Source: Xanthobacteraceae bacterium
GTDB lineage: Bacteria; Pseudomonadota; Alphaproteobacteria; Rhizobiales; Xanthobacteraceae
DNA: 14,261 nt
Assembly (NCBI GenBank): GCA_030037185.1
Contig: JASHRR010000139.1
Coordinates: 1 to 14,261 of the forward strand
Direction: 5' to 3'
Positions 12,398-14,261 of the stretch are shown here, one piece after another (position 1 is the stretch's first letter; each line of letters opens with the position of its first letter). Below the pieces are notes generated by a model, which worked only from the letters and a program-made list of their open reading frames with translations, had not been told where the DNA came from and did no database searches. Position numbers and translations under genes: made by a program.

Positions 12398-13363
12398 TCA
12401 ATGCCTGAAGCAGTCGGGTGAAAAGGTCCAACTTGGCACTGCCAAATCGCGGCGCATGTAGAACTTGCGTGCGTCGTCGTGGGTGGTCCGAAACCCGAGC
12501 CGCTGGTAAAGCCGCAGGGCGGGATTTGTCTTGACCACCGCGAGGGTGATCGCCTGACCGGCGCTGGCAGCTTCCTCGATCAGTCGTTTCACCAGTTCGG
12601 TGCCAATGCCCTGGCCCCGCAAACTTTTGTCCACGAACAGCTGGCCGAGAAATAGCGCATCGTCTTTAACGAAGCTCTGTAACCAACCGATATCCGCGCC
12701 ATCGAGGGTGACAATCCGAACCTGCGTCACGTCCCAGCGCTGGCGAAAGCCGGCGCTGTGGGCAGCCATATCGAGGTTCAGCTCTTGGATGATATTCTCC
12801 ATTCCTTCGAAATAAAGACGCGCGCAATAATCGAAGTCTTCGCCGTGTGCTGGTCTGAGGACGATCCGGTTCGCCCACATGCCGAGCATCTTCTCGTAAA
12901 CTATTTCATACGGGGCAAAGCCAGCACGTTCATAGCTCGCCCGTGCAGACTTGTTCTCGATAAGCGAATTGATGCGTATGCGTGCGATGCCAAAGCCGGC
13001 AAGATGTCGCTCAATTTCCTTGAGAAGTCGTGTTGCGATCCGGCGACCGCGAAAGACCGGCATAACACAAACATCAGAAATGTAGCCGACACGATTGGAA
13101 TCTGGCGTTTCGCCGATGTTCTGGCTCTGTTCGATCCAGCCGGCGACGAAGCCTGCGAAAATAGAATTGCTATCCGCCACGAGGACAGCCCCGCAGCTGT
13201 TGGCTCTGCCGAGCATCCAATCCAGGTAGGCATCCGCGACTTGCTCGCCAGGCAGGCGCGTTGAGTGCTGCAAACGCTCATAGTCTTGCAGCTCGATGAT
13301 CGCTCGTCGTAGGTGCGACCGATCAGCGGCAGTGGCCGGACGGATGATCAAATTTTCAGTCAT
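12398..13363 (-). CDS. Tandem-domain GNAT N-acetyltransferase
   Basis: A 321-residue protein with two GNAT folds. Domain 1 (about 3-160) includes VGYISDVCVMPVFRGRRIAT, RLLKEIERHLAGFGIARIRI and a closing ENKSARASYERAGFAPYEIV. Domain 2 (about 165-312) includes LFLGQLFVDKSLRGQGIGTE and TNPALRLYQRLGFRTT. Each motif A binds acetyl-CoA through R/Q-x-x-G-x-G/A. Domain 2 is intact (RGQGIG), but domain 1 reads RGRRIA, with Arg replacing the key Gly. Domain 1 may therefore be structural or substrate-binding. ATG 13363 (MTENLIIRPATAADRSHLRR) is chosen because a GNAT domain starts right there; an in-frame ATG at 13444 would add 27 residues unlike the family. Substrate is unknown. Its neighbour is an antibiotic-kinase-type gene. 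Confidence 0.85.
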   Translation of the reverse strand: MTENLIIRPATAADRSHLRRAIIELQDYERLQHSTRLPGEQVADAYLDWMLGRANSCGAVLVADSNSIFAGFVAGWIEQSQNIGETPDSNRVGYISDVCVMPVFRGRRIATRLLKEIERHLAGFGIARIRINSLIENKSARASYERAGFAPYEIVYEKMLGMWANRIVLRPAHGEDFDYCARLYFEGMENIIQELNLDMAAHSAGFRQRWDVTQVRIVTLDGADIGWLQSFVKDDALFLGQLFVDKSLRGQGIGTELVKRLIEEAASAGQAITLAVVKTNPALRLYQRLGFRTTHDDARKFYMRRDLAVPSWTFSPDCFRH

Positions 13364-13446
13364 GACACGCGGTTCTGTGCGTGAGAGAGCAACATCTCGA
13401 TGGAAGCTGCGTGTGATGAAGCTCAGTTCGGTCGACATCACCATGT

Positions 13447-13575
13447 CGCGGGGTCGCGGATGTCACCGTACCAGACTGCACGTACCTGGTCCTGGCACCA
13501 GTGGACGGAAGGATCAGCGCCAGCCATCGGCGGCCGATGTGGGGGCATCCCTCCGAAAGTCGCCGCGACCCCGCG
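13447..13575. repeat. 13-bp perfect inverted repeat enclosing about 103 bases
   Basis: CGCGGGGTCGCGG (13447-13459) and CCGCGACCCCGCG (13563-13575) are exact reverse complements. Between them CATCGGC-g-GCCGATG (13525-13539) is a second palindrome. The block lies between the Sel1 gene and the acetyltransferase gene, both on the minus strand. It could be a palindromic intergenic repeat, a small non-autonomous element, or a structured RNA. No target-site duplication was recognised. Confidence 0.45.
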
Positions 13576-13676
13576 AACGCGCTCGGAGTCAAAGAGCTTC
13601 GCACCCTCGACCTTCCGCAGGGGGAGGATGAGGGCGGGCTCTACCCCCTTCGTATGTGGCGCACACGGGCGGGGCG

Positions 13677-14261
13677 CTACTTTCCCGTAAAACGCTCTGG
13701 TGAAACGAGTGGCTTCGATTTTATTGTCGCCGTTGTGACCCCCTGGTCCCAGCCGCCGGCCGGCACGTTGATGGCGGTCGCTGCGTCGGGTTGTGGCACA
13801 GCCACGAAAGACTCTACGTTCAGTTTGGCGTTTTCAAGCTGCTTCGGATCAAGCCGCACGGCGACCTCGTCGCGCTTGTGAGCGGCCTCCTTATCGCCGC
13901 CTTTTGCGGCCAGCGCGAACCATTTGTAGGATTCCGCAAAGTTGCGCTCGACGCCGAGACCGCGCGCGTACAGGATCGCCAGATCGTATTGGCTATCGAC
14001 CACGCCGTAGGCGGCCGCCTTGCGGAACCATTGGGATGCGAGCGCATAGTCCGGCTTGCCGTCAACGCCTGCGGCGTAAAGCGCCGCGAGATTATACATC
14101 GCCTTGGCATGCCCCTTGGCGGCGGCCGCGGCATAAAGGCGGCGCGCCTCCATGAGGTCTTTGTCAACTCCAAGGCCCTTTTGGTACATGGTGGCGAGAC
14201 GGAATTGAGCGGGCACCAAGCCGCCTCGCGCCGCACGCTCCAGCCACGCGGCGGCCTTGGC
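13677..14261 (-). CDS. Sel1-repeat protein, C-terminal part (PodJ-like), 5' end outside window
   Basis: The frame is open at the right edge. About 194 residues are visible, made of consecutive Sel1 (SLR) repeats, each roughly 36 residues with A/G-rich helices: FRLATMYQKGLGVDKDLMEA, AMYNLAALYAAGVDGKPDYA and SQYDLAILYARGLGVERNFA, followed by SYKWFALAAKGGDKEAAHKR. The tail is LDPKQLENAKLNVESFVAVP and a proline/glycine motif, INVPAGGWDQG. This organisation resembles the C-terminus of PodJ-type polar localisation factors of alphaproteobacteria, where Sel1 repeats lie in the periplasm after a long coiled coil and a membrane helix. ExoR-like or other Sel1 proteins are alternatives because the N-terminus is not seen. 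Sel1 repeats mediate protein-protein contacts. Confidence 0.85.
   Translation of the reverse strand, partial: AKAAAWLERAARGGLVPAQFRLATMYQKGLGVDKDLMEARRLYAAAAAKGHAKAMYNLAALYAAGVDGKPDYALASQWFRKAAAYGVVDSQYDLAILYARGLGVERNFAESYKWFALAAKGGDKEAAHKRDEVAVRLDPKQLENAKLNVESFVAVPQPDAATAINVPAGGWDQGVTTATIKSKPLVSPERFTGK

Noticed and set aside
1..14261. CRISPR array, toxin-antitoxin pair or known anti-phage system
   Set aside because: No regularly spaced repeats and no recognisable Cas, toxin or defence effector were seen; the integrase relic and small orphan genes alone do not support such a call.

Overview
The window looks like a GC-rich alphaproteobacterial chromosome, most likely Bradyrhizobium or a close relative in the Nitrobacteraceae. 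This is inferred from protein style: an HWE histidine kinase, the TIGR02186/TauE pair, a ligase-associated exonuclease and a PodJ-like Sel1 protein. No rRNA, tRNA, CRISPR array or complete insertion sequence was seen.

The left part (1-6718) has the character of an accessory, decaying region. It opens with the 3' end of an HWE sensor kinase (1-788). Next come a small CxxC/CxxxC protein (1225-1428) and a hairpin-rich intergenic stretch (1440-1900). A standalone ATP-dependent ligase adenylation domain (1950-2606) follows, overlapping by ATGA a small gene that is broken by an in-frame TAG (2603-2820). A strong candidate small-RNA gene, with promoter, three perfect hairpins and a T7 terminator, lies at 2887-3051. 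A LuxR-type regulator (3292-4359) comes next, then a second, frameshifted copy of the small ligase-linked gene (4448-4593). Remnants on the minus strand (4640-4852, 5692-6117), a small single-pass membrane protein (5184-5480) and an N-terminally truncated tyrosine recombinase (6050-6718) complete this part.

The right part (6732-14261) is denser, and every gene is on the minus strand. In plus-strand order these are the ligase-associated MBL exonuclease (6732-7736), a secreted M15-type peptidase-like protein (8050-8961), and the translationally coupled TIGR02186/TauE pair (9215-10932). After about 530 bases without a convincing gene come a streptomycin-6-kinase-family phosphotransferase (11469-12260), a tandem-GNAT acetyltransferase (12398-13363) and the C-terminal part of a Sel1-repeat protein that runs off the window (13677-14261).

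The recombinase fragment ends 13 bases from the stop of the exonuclease gene. The ligase, helicase and phosphoesterase genes that usually accompany this exonuclease are absent here. That suggests a chromosomal DNA-repair locus bordered by a degraded integrated element. The most interesting unexplained signals are the putative sRNA gene at 2887-3051, the two degenerate repeats flanking the LuxR gene, and the multiply frameshifted minus-strand coding trace at 5692-6117.
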